The notes below the pieces were generated by a model. It worked only from the letters and a program-made list of their open reading frames with translations, was not told the origin of the DNA and ran no database searches. From Nitrospirota bacterium (GTDB lineage: Bacteria; Nitrospirota; Thermodesulfovibrionia; Thermodesulfovibrionales; UBA1546), in contig JACQXE010000030.1 in NCBI GenBank assembly GCA_016208915.1, positions 1 to 40,657 on the forward strand: DNA of 40,657 bases. Direction: 5' to 3'. Made by a program: the position numbers and the translations under genes. Within the stretch, counting starts at the first letter, position 1. Every line of letters starts with the position of its first letter. Positions 34,851-40,657 of the stretch are shown here, piece by piece.

Positions 34851-35306
34851 ATGTCAATCGCATACATAGGCATAGGCTCAAATCTTGGGAACAGAGAAGA
34901 AAATTGCAATAATGCTATAAATCTTCTCAAAGAAAATGGCATTGTCATAAAAAAACAATCTTCTATGCATGAAACAGCTCCATGGGGAATAAAAGACCAG
35001 CCAAAGTTTATGAACATGGCAATAGAGATCGAAACAGACAAAACCCCTGAAGAATTGTTGAATGTATTAAAGTACATAGAGAAAACAATGGGTCGTGAGG
35101 ATGCTCAAAGATGGGGCCCGCGTATCATTGACCTTGATATACTCTTCTATGACGACGTGATCTTGAAGACACAGGAATTGGAAATTCCCCATTCTCATAT
35201 GCATGAAAGGGAGTTTGTCTTGAAACCTCTGTGTGAGATTGCCCCGGATCTAAGACATCCTGTGACAGGAAAGACAATAAGGAAAATGCTCAATTCGTTT
35301 CTCTAA
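34851..35306 (+). CDS. folK: 6-hydroxymethyl-7,8-dihydropterin pyrophosphokinase
   Basis: This 151-residue FolK has IGIGSNLGNREEN, ETAPWGIKDQPKFMN, and the signature RWGPRIIDLDILFYDDV that holds the magnesium-binding aspartates. It transfers pyrophosphate from ATP to the pterin in folate synthesis. Length is typical for the single-domain enzyme. It closely follows the phosphohexomutase, but no other folate gene is present. Structured element E2 follows its stop. Confidence 0.94.
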   Translation: MSIAYIGIGSNLGNREENCNNAINLLKENGIVIKKQSSMHETAPWGIKDQPKFMNMAIEIETDKTPEELLNVLKYIEKTMGREDAQRWGPRIIDLDILFYDDVILKTQELEIPHSHMHEREFVLKPLCEIAPDLRHPVTGKTIRKMLNSFL

Positions 35307-35365
35307 TCAGACATATCGTGTCCCTTCAAAACTTTCTCACCAGATATGCTTGCTTGTAAAAAAAA

Positions 35366-35515
35366 ACAGGAGGGAATTGTCTTTGAGCGGATTTATTTTG
35401 CCGATATTCCAGCAGTATGAAATTAAATAATTGAGAGGCAAAATACTTCGGAGGCCGTAAGGCCGACCTGCCTGCCGGCAGGCAGGGAATGAGCGAAAAG
35501 ATTGTTCCCTCCTGT
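35366..35515 (+). repeat. Nested inverted-repeat element E2
   Basis: The outer stem ACAGGAGGGAA (35366-35376) pairs with TTCCCTCCTGT (35505-35515). Its core carries the same ordered blocks as E1: TTTGAGCGG, TTTTGCC, GGCAAAA, CTTCGGAGG, then GAATGAGCGA. An additional palindrome, CCTGCCTGCCGGCAGGCAGG (35467-35486), is inserted where E1 has none. Outer stems of E1 and E2 differ in sequence yet each pairs with itself. E2 lies between convergent folK and hisH and could act as a bidirectional terminator; that is inference. Confidence 0.75.
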
Positions 35516-35529
35516 GTTATCAAAATAAT

Positions 35530-36144
35530 TTATGCCTTTTTCACAAACTCCCCGAATCCCTTTAAAATCTTCAGCCCAAGTTCCTGGCTTTTCTCAGGGT
35601 GAAACTGCATTGCAAAGACATTATCCTTCCAGACCATTGAAGTAAAGCTGATGCCATAGTCTGTTGTCGATGCAATGATCTCTTGATCAGCAGGCACAAC
35701 ATAAAAGGAATGCACAAAATAGAAATATTCCTTATCTTTTATTCCATCAAAGACAGGCGGTCGTTTCTTCATATCAAGGGTATTCCAGCCCATGTGCGGA
35801 ACCTTTAACTCGCTCTTTGGAAACTTCACAACCTTTCCCTGAAAGACGTTGAGCCCCTTGCACACCCCGAATTCCTCTGATTCAGTAAAGAGCACCTGAA
35901 GCCCCAGACAGATTCCAAGATAAGGCTTCCCTTTCTGTATTGCCCGTATAATGGCTTCTGTCAGTTTCATATCAGTGAGGTTTTTTATGCAGTCAATGAA
36001 TGCGCCTACGCCCGGAAGGACGACTCCTTTGGCATTGTCGATTGATGCAGGATCAGTGACAATGCGCGCATCAACGCCGACTTTAAGAAAGCCCTTTTCA
36101 ACGCTCCTCAGGTTTCCCATCCCATAATCAACAATCGCAATCAT
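35530..36144 (-). CDS. hisH: Imidazole glycerol phosphate synthase, glutaminase subunit
   Basis: This 204-residue class I glutamine amidotransferase starts MIAIVDYGMGNLRSVEKGF. The nucleophile cysteine is in YLGICLGLQVLF (about residue 80), and the catalytic His and Glu are in MQFHPEKSQ. It hydrolyses glutamine and channels ammonia to HisF in histidine synthesis. No hisF or hisA is adjacent, so the subunit is encoded alone here. Confidence 0.94.
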   Translation of the reverse strand: MIAIVDYGMGNLRSVEKGFLKVGVDARIVTDPASIDNAKGVVLPGVGAFIDCIKNLTDMKLTEAIIRAIQKGKPYLGICLGLQVLFTESEEFGVCKGLNVFQGKVVKFPKSELKVPHMGWNTLDMKKRPPVFDGIKDKEYFYFVHSFYVVPADQEIIASTTDYGISFTSMVWKDNVFAMQFHPEKSQELGLKILKGFGEFVKKA

Positions 36145-36249
36145 AGATTAAATTACTTGTTAATGCTGGGTTTTGTCAAATAAATAGGGTGAATGCGATA
36201 GTATGCAAAATTCAGATATATTCTGAGGGATGCCTAAGTTCATATGTTT

Positions 36250-36311
36250 TTGTTGGCAGGATTGGCTTGAGCGATATCTGCAGAAAGCGAAAGTCAGTCC
36301 TGCCATAACAA
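36250..36311 (+). repeat. Hairpin element E3, possible minimal form of E1/E2
   Basis: A stem of 14 pairs including wobbles joins GGCAGGATTGGCTT (36255-36268) to AAGTCAGTCCTGCC (36291-36304), extended by TTGTT/AACAA across a 2-base bulge. The loop begins GAGCGA and ends AAGCGA, echoing the TTGAGCGG and GAGCGA borders of E1 and E2. It sits in the 209-base gap between hisH and the MidA-type gene, where no gene is seen. Confidence 0.55.
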
Positions 36312-36353
36312 TCCACTTGGAATAATATCAGTCAAAGTTTATAATCTCTTCAC

Positions 36354-37508
36354 ATGAATGTTCTAAAACAAAAAATCATACAAAAAATTAAAGACAAAGG
36401 CCCGATCACCTTCGAGACATTCATGAATATGGCTTTGTATGAACCAGAACTCGGATATTACGCGTCTGGAAAAGCAAGGATTGGACGAGAAGGAGATTTT
36501 TATACCAGCTCTCATCTTCACCCTGTGTTCGGAACAATGATCGGAAAACAGATTGAAGAGATGTGGGAGATGATGGGGAAACCACAGGATTTTCAGATTG
36601 TTGAAATGGGCGCTGGTGCAGGTTATCTCTGTAAGGATATGCTTGATTACTATAAAGGGGGCCAAGGGTCAAGGGTTAAAGGAGCAAGTGAGGAGAGGGA
36701 TATCTTTAAGAATCTTCAATATAGGATAGTCGAACTGAATCCTGTGATAAAAGACCGTCAGAAAAATCTTTTGGCTGATTTTCTGGACAGAGTAGGGTGG
36801 GTGTCGTCTCTGAATGAACTAAAAGATATCAAGGGATGTATTCTTTCAAATGAGCTTTTGGATGCCTTCCCTGTGCATCTTATAGAGATGGAGGATGAGA
36901 TTAAGGAAATCTTTGTTGGTTTACAGGAAGAGGAATTAATAGAGAAAAAGCAGATGCCAAGCACGGATGAAATTGCCAAATATCTCGAAGAATTTTCTAT
37001 CGAGATTCAGAAGGGATACAGGAGTGAAGTGAACCTGGAAATCAGGAAATGGCTTAAGGAGATTGACAATGCATTAACAGAGGGTTTTATCCTGACGATA
37101 GATTATGGTTATCCTTCGTGGGACTATTACAGCGAGGAAAATGATAGGGGGACATTGCTCTGCTACTATAAACATCAAGTTACAGAAGACCCTTATCAGA
37201 ATCTGGGTGAACAGGATATCACTGCGCATGTTAATTTTTCATCTGTTAAAAAGTGGGGTGAAGAATTGGGGATTAAGACAATTGGTTTTTGCCGGCAGGG
37301 GACATTCCTGATGTCTTTGGGGATTGATGAAGAGATTGCCCGGATACATCAGAGCTCAGATGATTATGTGTTCGAGGTAGCTAAGATTAAGAGGCTTATC
37401 CTTCCCGGAACAATAGGAGAGACTCATAAGGTGATGATACAGCACAAAGGGAAGGAGAGCGTTGAATTGAAGGGGTTTTCTATGAAGAATCAGAAGGAAA
37501 GGCTATAG
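36354..37508 (+). CDS. MidA/NDUFAF7-type SAM-dependent methyltransferase (DUF185)
   Basis: This 384-residue protein has the family start GPITFETFMNMALYEPELGY and GREGDFYTSSHLHPVFG, SAM-binding VEMGAGAGYLCKDML, LNPVIKDRQK and the later SNELLDAFPVHLIE. MidA/NDUFAF7 proteins methylate an arginine of respiratory complex I. A short insert around residues 102-112 (GGQGSRVKGAS) is coded by a degenerate 7-bp array (36662-36689) and looks foreign to the fold. Confidence 0.88.
   Translation: MNVLKQKIIQKIKDKGPITFETFMNMALYEPELGYYASGKARIGREGDFYTSSHLHPVFGTMIGKQIEEMWEMMGKPQDFQIVEMGAGAGYLCKDMLDYYKGGQGSRVKGASEERDIFKNLQYRIVELNPVIKDRQKNLLADFLDRVGWVSSLNELKDIKGCILSNELLDAFPVHLIEMEDEIKEIFVGLQEEELIEKKQMPSTDEIAKYLEEFSIEIQKGYRSEVNLEIRKWLKEIDNALTEGFILTIDYGYPSWDYYSEENDRGTLLCYYKHQVTEDPYQNLGEQDITAHVNFSSVKKWGEELGIKTIGFCRQGTFLMSLGIDEEIARIHQSSDDYVFEVAKIKRLILPGTIGETHKVMIQHKGKESVELKGFSMKNQKERL
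36662..36689 (+). repeat. Heptanucleotide array inside the MidA-type gene
   Basis: Four degenerate 7-base units (CCAAGGG, TCAAGGG, TTAAAGG, AGCAAGT) follow an AAAGGGGG tract. The insert keeps the reading frame. Closely spaced G-tracts here could also form a weak quadruplex. Confidence 0.6.
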
Positions 37509-37515
37509 CTAATAA

Positions 37516-37893
37516 TTAATGTTTAGCTGAAATATAATCCTCTATTGTTTTCACATACTCAGGATATAGTTCTTCAGCCATTTTAACTGCGTCGTGAACC
37601 AATGAATGTTCAAGCAGGTCGTATTCATGGACAAGTCTGTTTCTAAGGCCGGCTGATGGGGCAAGTTTTTCTGCGAGAGATGCCGGAATTATCTTGAGTT
37701 CTCCTGCCCTAATAAAACTTTCATAATAATCATCAGGGGCTATGTTACCAGTCTGGACAATGATATGCGTATTTATATCGATGGCTGCCTCAATCAACTC
37801 CTGCAAGAGTCTTTCAGTAGCCTTTCTTTTATACAAATCTTCGATATATTCATCTCGTGTTATCTCTTTTTCAACTGTATCGTAGGTTGCCAA
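37516..37893 (-). CDS. HepT-like (DUF86) toxin, probably N-terminally altered
   Basis: This 125-residue HEPN-type protein has the RX4-6H active-site motif as LRNRLVHEYD and the family helices RLLQELIEAAIDINTHIIVQ and AEKLAPSAGLRNRL. HepT RNases pair with an MntA nucleotidyltransferase antitoxin, which is not present here. The frame opens at a TTG (37893-37891) inside a fragment of the UXS gene, so the first about 10 residues (MATYDTVEKE) derive partly from that fragment and the usual N-terminal helix appears shortened. It could be non-functional. Confidence 0.72.
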   Translation of the reverse strand: MATYDTVEKEITRDEYIEDLYKRKATERLLQELIEAAIDINTHIIVQTGNIAPDDYYESFIRAGELKIIPASLAEKLAPSAGLRNRLVHEYDLLEHSLVHDAVKMAEELYPEYVKTIEDYISAKH

Positions 37894-37936
37894 TTTAATT
37901 TCTCCTTAGCCAATGTTATATCAGGTTGCCTATTTC
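37884..37936 (-). pseudogene. 3' fragment of a UDP-glucuronate decarboxylase gene
   Basis: On the minus strand this encodes [16 protein letters not shown], identical in protein to residues near 285-300 of the intact UXS gene at 38545-39507. The two DNA segments match at roughly 44 of 52 bases. Homology stops sharply after CCTAC, at the HepT-like gene. It is the remains of a duplicated or displaced copy. Confidence 0.85.
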
Positions 37937-37956
37937 TCAATAGGGAAGGGGGATGC

Positions 37957-37995
37957 AAGCGAATAAGCGAGAAAGCTGACAAGCCAGTGAGAAGC
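37957..37995 (-). repeat. Octanucleotide array GCTTNNNN
   Basis: AAGC on the plus strand recurs at 37957, 37965, 37973, 37981 and 37992 (spacing 8, 8, 8, 11). On the minus strand units read GCTTNNNN. It lies between the DUF5615-like stop and the UXS fragment. Confidence 0.7.
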
Positions 37996-38000
37996 TGTTA

Positions 38001-38222
38001 TTATGTAGTATAAATCCATTTTGCACGCTTTTCTGAAACGATTACCAGATAATCTTTAAATTGTTCAGGGTTGTGCTGGCTTAAAAGAGGCAGAAGAATC
38101 TCTATAATCTTATGTGAGATTGTTGGATAAACCTTGAGCCGTATTACTCCATGGTTACGTAATGCTTGAGCTACATCCAAGCTGAACATTTGATCCAGAT
38201 ACAGTTTATAAGTTTCAGGCAT
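38001..38222 (-). CDS. DUF5615 PIN-like protein with internal deletion
   Basis: This 73-residue protein keeps both ends of a DUF5615 protein (about 115 residues normally): MPETYKLYLDQMFSLDVAQA at the start and VIRLKVYPTISHKIIEILLP plus FKDYLVIVSEKRAKWIY at the end. The central part, with most of the PIN-like acidic site, is missing. The join lies at RNHG-VIRL and is in frame. The toxin is therefore probably inactive. Its ATG overlaps the end of the DUF433 gene by eight bases. Confidence 0.75.
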   Translation of the reverse strand: MPETYKLYLDQMFSLDVAQALRNHGVIRLKVYPTISHKIIEILLPLLSQHNPEQFKDYLVIVSEKRAKWIYTT

Positions 38223-38454
38223 TAACAGCTTTGAGTTCTATGTGATCAAGAGACGCACGTGCGTAATGAATGGCAGCATGAATATCTTCATGTGTTAATT
38301 CTGGATATCCAGCAAGTATTTTTTCCCAGGATTCACCTTCTGCTATCTGTTCAAGAATAACTGATACTGGGATTCTTGTTCCCTTTATTACAGGTTTCCC
38401 GTTACAGACTCTTGGATCAAGTTCAATTCTCTCTAATAAAGTCATATTAGCCAT
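38215..38454 (-). CDS. DUF433 antitoxin
   Basis: This 79-residue DUF433 protein, TLLERIELDPRVCNGKPVIK then GTRIPVSVILEQIAEGESWE, is an HTH-like antitoxin family regularly found upstream of DUF5615 PIN-like toxins. The pair is translationally coupled. The TTG/ATG choice is not critical; ATG at 38454 is used. Confidence 0.88.
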   Translation of the reverse strand: MANMTLLERIELDPRVCNGKPVIKGTRIPVSVILEQIAEGESWEKILAGYPELTHEDIHAAIHYARASLDHIELKAVNA

Positions 38455-38499
38455 GTTATATCATGAAGAAAACGGAATATTCTATTTTTCCATCACAAT

Positions 38500-38535
38500 A
38501 AGCTAAAAAGCCATCAAGCGAGCAAGCCTGCAAGA
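38500..38535 (-). repeat. Octanucleotide array GCTTNNNN x5
   Basis: AAGC on the plus strand recurs every eight bases exactly at 38500, 38508, 38516 and 38524, with AAG at 38532. It lies just downstream of the UXS gene's stop (minus-strand sense). Confidence 0.75.
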
Positions 38536-38544
38536 TAGAAATCG

Positions 38545-39507
38545 TCACTTTTTCTCATTTTCGATCATACTTTCAAAATACTCAATCGTATTTTTTAATC
38601 CGTCGTTTAGTGGAACAGTAGGCTGCCAGTTCAATTTTTCCTTAGCAAGTGTAATATCAGGCTGCCTTTGCGTCGGATCGTCTGGTGGTAATGGGTTAAA
38701 AACAATCTTCGATTTCGAACCTGTCGGTTCGATCACCTTTCTTGCAAGTTCAAGGATTGTGAATTCAGTGGGATTGCCCAAATTAACAGGCCCGGTGAAA
38801 TCATCAGGGCTATTCATAAGTTTAATCAAGCCATCAATCAAATCATCAACATAACAAAAACTTCTTGTCTGACTGCCATCCCCATAGACTGTAATATCTT
38901 CATTTCTTAAAGCCTGCATTATAAAGTTGCTCACAACGCGGCCATCGTTGGGATGCATTTTTGGTCCGTAGGTATTAAATATCCTCGCTACTTTAATTTT
39001 AAGTTTGTGCTGTCTCCAATAGTCGAAGAAGAGTGTTTCTGCGCACCGTTTGCCTTCATCATAGCATGACCTGAATCCGATGGGATTAACATTCCCCCAA
39101 TAGGCTTCAGTTTGTGGATGGACTGTTGGATCACCATAGACTTCAGATGTTGATGCCTGAAGTATTTTAATTTTAAGCCTTTTGGCAAGACCAAGCATAT
39201 TTATTGCCCCATGAACAGAGGTCTTTGTTGTCTGGACAGGATCAAATTGATAATGAATAGGGGAGGCAGGGCAGGCGAGGTTATAGATTTCATCAACTTC
39301 AATATAAAGCGGAAAGCATATATCATGACGTAGGACTTCAAATAGTGGGTTTGCAATAAGATGCGCAATGTTTGAACGCCTGCCAGTATAGAAATTATCA
39401 ACACACAGGACTTCATGCCCTTCATTGAGAAGTCTCTCGCATAGATGCGACCCGAGAAAGCCCGAACCACCTGTTACAAGGATTCTTTTACTGCTATAGT
39501 TTTTCAT
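38545..39507 (-). CDS. UDP-glucuronate decarboxylase (UXS-type SDR)
   Basis: This 320-residue extended short-chain dehydrogenase has NAD motif [19 protein letters not shown], catalytic [15 protein letters not shown] and YDEGKRCAE (Tyr-x3-Lys), and substrate segments [19 protein letters not shown] and [16 protein letters not shown]. The pattern SCYDEGKR with [11 protein letters not shown] is typical of UXS, which makes UDP-xylose from UDP-glucuronate for surface polysaccharides. No other sugar gene is adjacent. A fragment of the same gene type lies at 37884-37936. Confidence 0.9.
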   Translation of the reverse strand: MKNYSSKRILVTGGSGFLGSHLCERLLNEGHEVLCVDNFYTGRRSNIAHLIANPLFEVLRHDICFPLYIEVDEIYNLACPASPIHYQFDPVQTTKTSVHGAINMLGLAKRLKIKILQASTSEVYGDPTVHPQTEAYWGNVNPIGFRSCYDEGKRCAETLFFDYWRQHKLKIKVARIFNTYGPKMHPNDGRVVSNFIMQALRNEDITVYGDGSQTRSFCYVDDLIDGLIKLMNSPDDFTGPVNLGNPTEFTILELARKVIEPTGSKSKIVFNPLPPDDPTQRQPDITLAKEKLNWQPTVPLNDGLKNTIEYFESMIENEKK

Positions 39508-39519
39508 AGTTTCCTCTCA

Positions 39520-39542
39520 AAGCAGCCGACAAGCGAACAAGC
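39520..39542 (-). repeat. Short octanucleotide array GCTTNNNN x3
   Basis: AAGC on the plus strand occurs at 39520, 39531 and 39539. It is the third array of this type within 1.6 kb and sits upstream of the UXS gene. Confidence 0.5.
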
Positions 39543-39599
39543 TATTTTCCTATAAAAACCCTATAACAATTTGCTCACTTCGCTTCGCAAGGCATTCGG

Positions 39600-39812
39600 T
39601 TATGCCGCTACCAAGACTTCTCTTAGCTTCTCTTCCAATGCCTTAAGCATATTCTGGATCGCCTCAACCTCTTTTTCCTCAAAGTATCTTTCCCCGCACT
39701 GCGAGCATACATAACCAGGGATTTTCTCAATAAAGAGATGATATCCATTTCTGTCCACGGTGTATGAGACTGAAGCTTTATCCATTTCCCCGTTGCAAAA
39801 CAGACATTTCAT
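39600..39812 (-). CDS. YgiT-type zinc-finger antitoxin
   Basis: This 70-residue protein, MKCLFCNGEMDKASVSYTVD then YVCSQCGERYF, has two CxxC pairs of the YgiT/MqsA zinc ribbon and a helical tail. It pairs with the DUF4258 gene upstream, whose stop overlaps its start by four bases. It is a second, diverged version of the pair at 22397-22986. Confidence 0.85.
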   Translation of the reverse strand: MKCLFCNGEMDKASVSYTVDRNGYHLFIEKIPGYVCSQCGERYFEEKEVEAIQNMLKALEEKLREVLVAA

Positions 39813-40126
39813 TTTTTTCTCCTTGTTTTAAAGTCCTCTTGCCATTTTTCCAAAGAGGGGATATATGCTGTTATTATAGCAAGATATTCTTCTTTAGGTG
39901 CACATACGACATGAATGGGTCTTTGGGTTTCAGGTATTCCAAGCATTAAGCAACTGTGTCCTCTTTTATCTTTTGGATAATCCTCTATTATCTCGCCATT
40001 TAAGACTACCTGCCTGACTTCTGCCACCGTTATCAGCTTGTCTTCTGCGTTCATCTCATCAACTGCATGTGAGGTATAAATAATCTTCCTTACTGCTGCT
40101 TGCTTTATTTGATCAATAAGATTCAT
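39809..40126 (-). CDS. DUF4258 protein, probable toxin
   Basis: This 105-residue DUF4258 protein carries IIYTSHAVDEMNAEDKLITV, VRQVVLNGEIIEDYPKD, RPIHVVCA and AIITAYIPSLEKW, the standard family pattern. Such proteins resemble RelE-type RNases and are neutralised by the YgiT-type partner. Gene order, length and overlap match the copy at 22397-22714, although sequence identity is modest. Confidence 0.85.
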   Translation of the reverse strand: MNLIDQIKQAAVRKIIYTSHAVDEMNAEDKLITVAEVRQVVLNGEIIEDYPKDKRGHSCLMLGIPETQRPIHVVCAPKEEYLAIITAYIPSLEKWQEDFKTRRKK

Positions 40127-40177
40127 AAACTTGACTATTTCCTGTAGCTTTCTGCAGGAACACAGGTTTTATTTTCC

Positions 40178-40377
40178 TTAATGTTTTCCATAAACTTCAA
40201 TAAGCCGGTTCCATTTTTTAAAAGCATATGAGGTAATTTGTAGTTTGGGAAGAGATCCAGCTATTTCATCTATTTTAAACTAATTAAGAACATCAACAAT
40301 CCTTCCATATTCAAGAAACCTTCGCATAATCCAAAGATATAAATTTGAACCGCGTTTTTCTTTTAGAAAAGACAGTA
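40178..40377 (-). pseudogene. Gene fragment cut by the IS3-type element
   Basis: Minus-strand frame reads GKIILSFLKEKRGSNLYLWI then MRRFLEYGRIVDVLN, TAG at 40282-40280, and continues FKIDEIAGSLPKLQITSYAF with a final stop at 40180-40178. The style resembles small proteins with a helical FLEYG segment found next to nucleotidyltransferase or TA genes, but I do not recognise it for certain. The 5' part is lost at the IS boundary and an internal stop is present. Confidence 0.55.
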
Positions 40378-40657
40378 TGATCTTCCCCTGTTTTCACGGA
40401 CACTAAGTTAAGTTAGGCTGCCATAGCCTCCAGCTCAAATGATACCGGTGAACGGTATCCCAGGGCTGAATGCCTCCTCTGACGATTATAAAACATTTCA
40501 ATATATTCGAAAATGCTCTGCCGAGCCTCTGCCCGTGTTTCATAGCGGTAATCATATACATGCTCTGTCTTTAACGTATGGAAAAAGCTCTCAGCAACCG
40601 CATTGTCGTAACAATTGCCCTTCCTGCTCATACTCTGGATAAAGCCATAGGTCTTTA
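40378..40657 (-). mobile_element. IS3-family element, end inside the window
   Basis: The terminal sequence at 40378-40402 starts TGATCTTCCCC and ends CGGACA, which fits an IS3-family inverted repeat (TG...CGGACA). The transposase reading frame on the minus strand starts 11 bases further in. The other end and orfA lie outside the window. Confidence 0.75.
40413..40657 (-). CDS. IS3-family transposase OrfB, C-terminal part
   Basis: The partial frame (open at the window edge) has the final third of the integrase-like rve domain: [20 protein letters not shown], with the catalytic Glu in [13 protein letters not shown], then [20 protein letters not shown]. This is the classical IS3 OrfB C-terminus. 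No frameshift is seen in the visible part. The catalytic Asp residues lie beyond the window. Confidence 0.92.
   Translation of the reverse strand, partial: KTYGFIQSMSRKGNCYDNAVAESFFHTLKTEHVYDYRYETRAEARQSIFEYIEMFYNRQRRHSALGYRSPVSFELEAMAA

Noticed and set aside
35326-35523. Minus-strand frame across E2
   Set aside because: It is a translation of the inverted-repeat element (CLPAGRSALRPPKYF); such frames arise commonly from palindromic repeats.
37957-38535. Possible CRISPR array from regular AAGC repeats
   Set aside because: Units are 8 bases with no spacers and no conserved 25-40-base repeat; no cas genes are present.

Overview
The window is bacterial chromosome from an anaerobic, moderately AT-rich Gram-negative. 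Evidence for an outer membrane is the TamB/BamA-like pair and a SurA-like chaperone; evidence for an anaerobic ferredoxin-based metabolism is a KorA (gamma-alpha fused)/KorB pair. Codon use (many AGA/AGG and ATA) and gene content would fit an uncultured Nitrospirota (Thermodesulfovibrio-like) or related lineage. That placement is an inference, not something the sequence proves.

Layout: 1-406 is an IS200/IS605-type right end that has cut a ParE/RelE toxin, leaving its antitoxin. 696-7877 is an envelope operon (tamB, BamA/TamA-like, SurA-like). 7880-10614 is korAB, split by a nested inverted-repeat element. 10628-14921 holds a small cytochrome c, an ArsR regulator, an AddB-like nuclease and an ABC-2 permease. 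14975-18490 is an island beside tRNA-Asn(GTT): serine recombinase, AAA ATPase, recombinase remnant, one quadruplex-duplex repeat, and a tiny GIY-YIG gene that begins and ends inside REP-like stem-loops. 18504-26255 is a branched-chain-amino-acid-type ABC transporter locus (binding lipoprotein, radical SAM/SPASM protein, membrane protein, livH remnant, inserted toxin-antitoxin debris, frameshifted livH, livM, livG, livF). 26304-28142 encodes a GAF plus HD-like protein. 28143-29188 is non-coding and dense in secondary structure. 29189-35306 has htrA, transketolase, a phosphohexomutase and folK. 35530-37508 has hisH and a MidA-type methyltransferase. 37516-40657 is a minus-strand toxin-antitoxin region around a UDP-glucuronate decarboxylase gene, ending in an IS3-family element cut by the window edge.

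The strongest candidates for something undescribed are non-coding. (1) A four-copy element in which a G-tract, a stem with a conserved internal G.A mismatch, and a GGGTGGGYGGGG-like tail are arranged as a predicted quadruplex-duplex hybrid; three copies lie in 28272-28901 and one at 17824-17930. The stems covary between copies. (2) A REP-GIY-YIG-REP unit at 18149-18461, where the start codon lies in one REP stem and the stop codon in the next. (3) A dispersed inverted-repeat element with a conserved core and different but self-complementary outer stems (9604-9735, 35366-35515, possibly 36250-36311). (4) Degenerate 7- and 8-bp tandem arrays in genes and spacers. None could be tested here by search or folding software.
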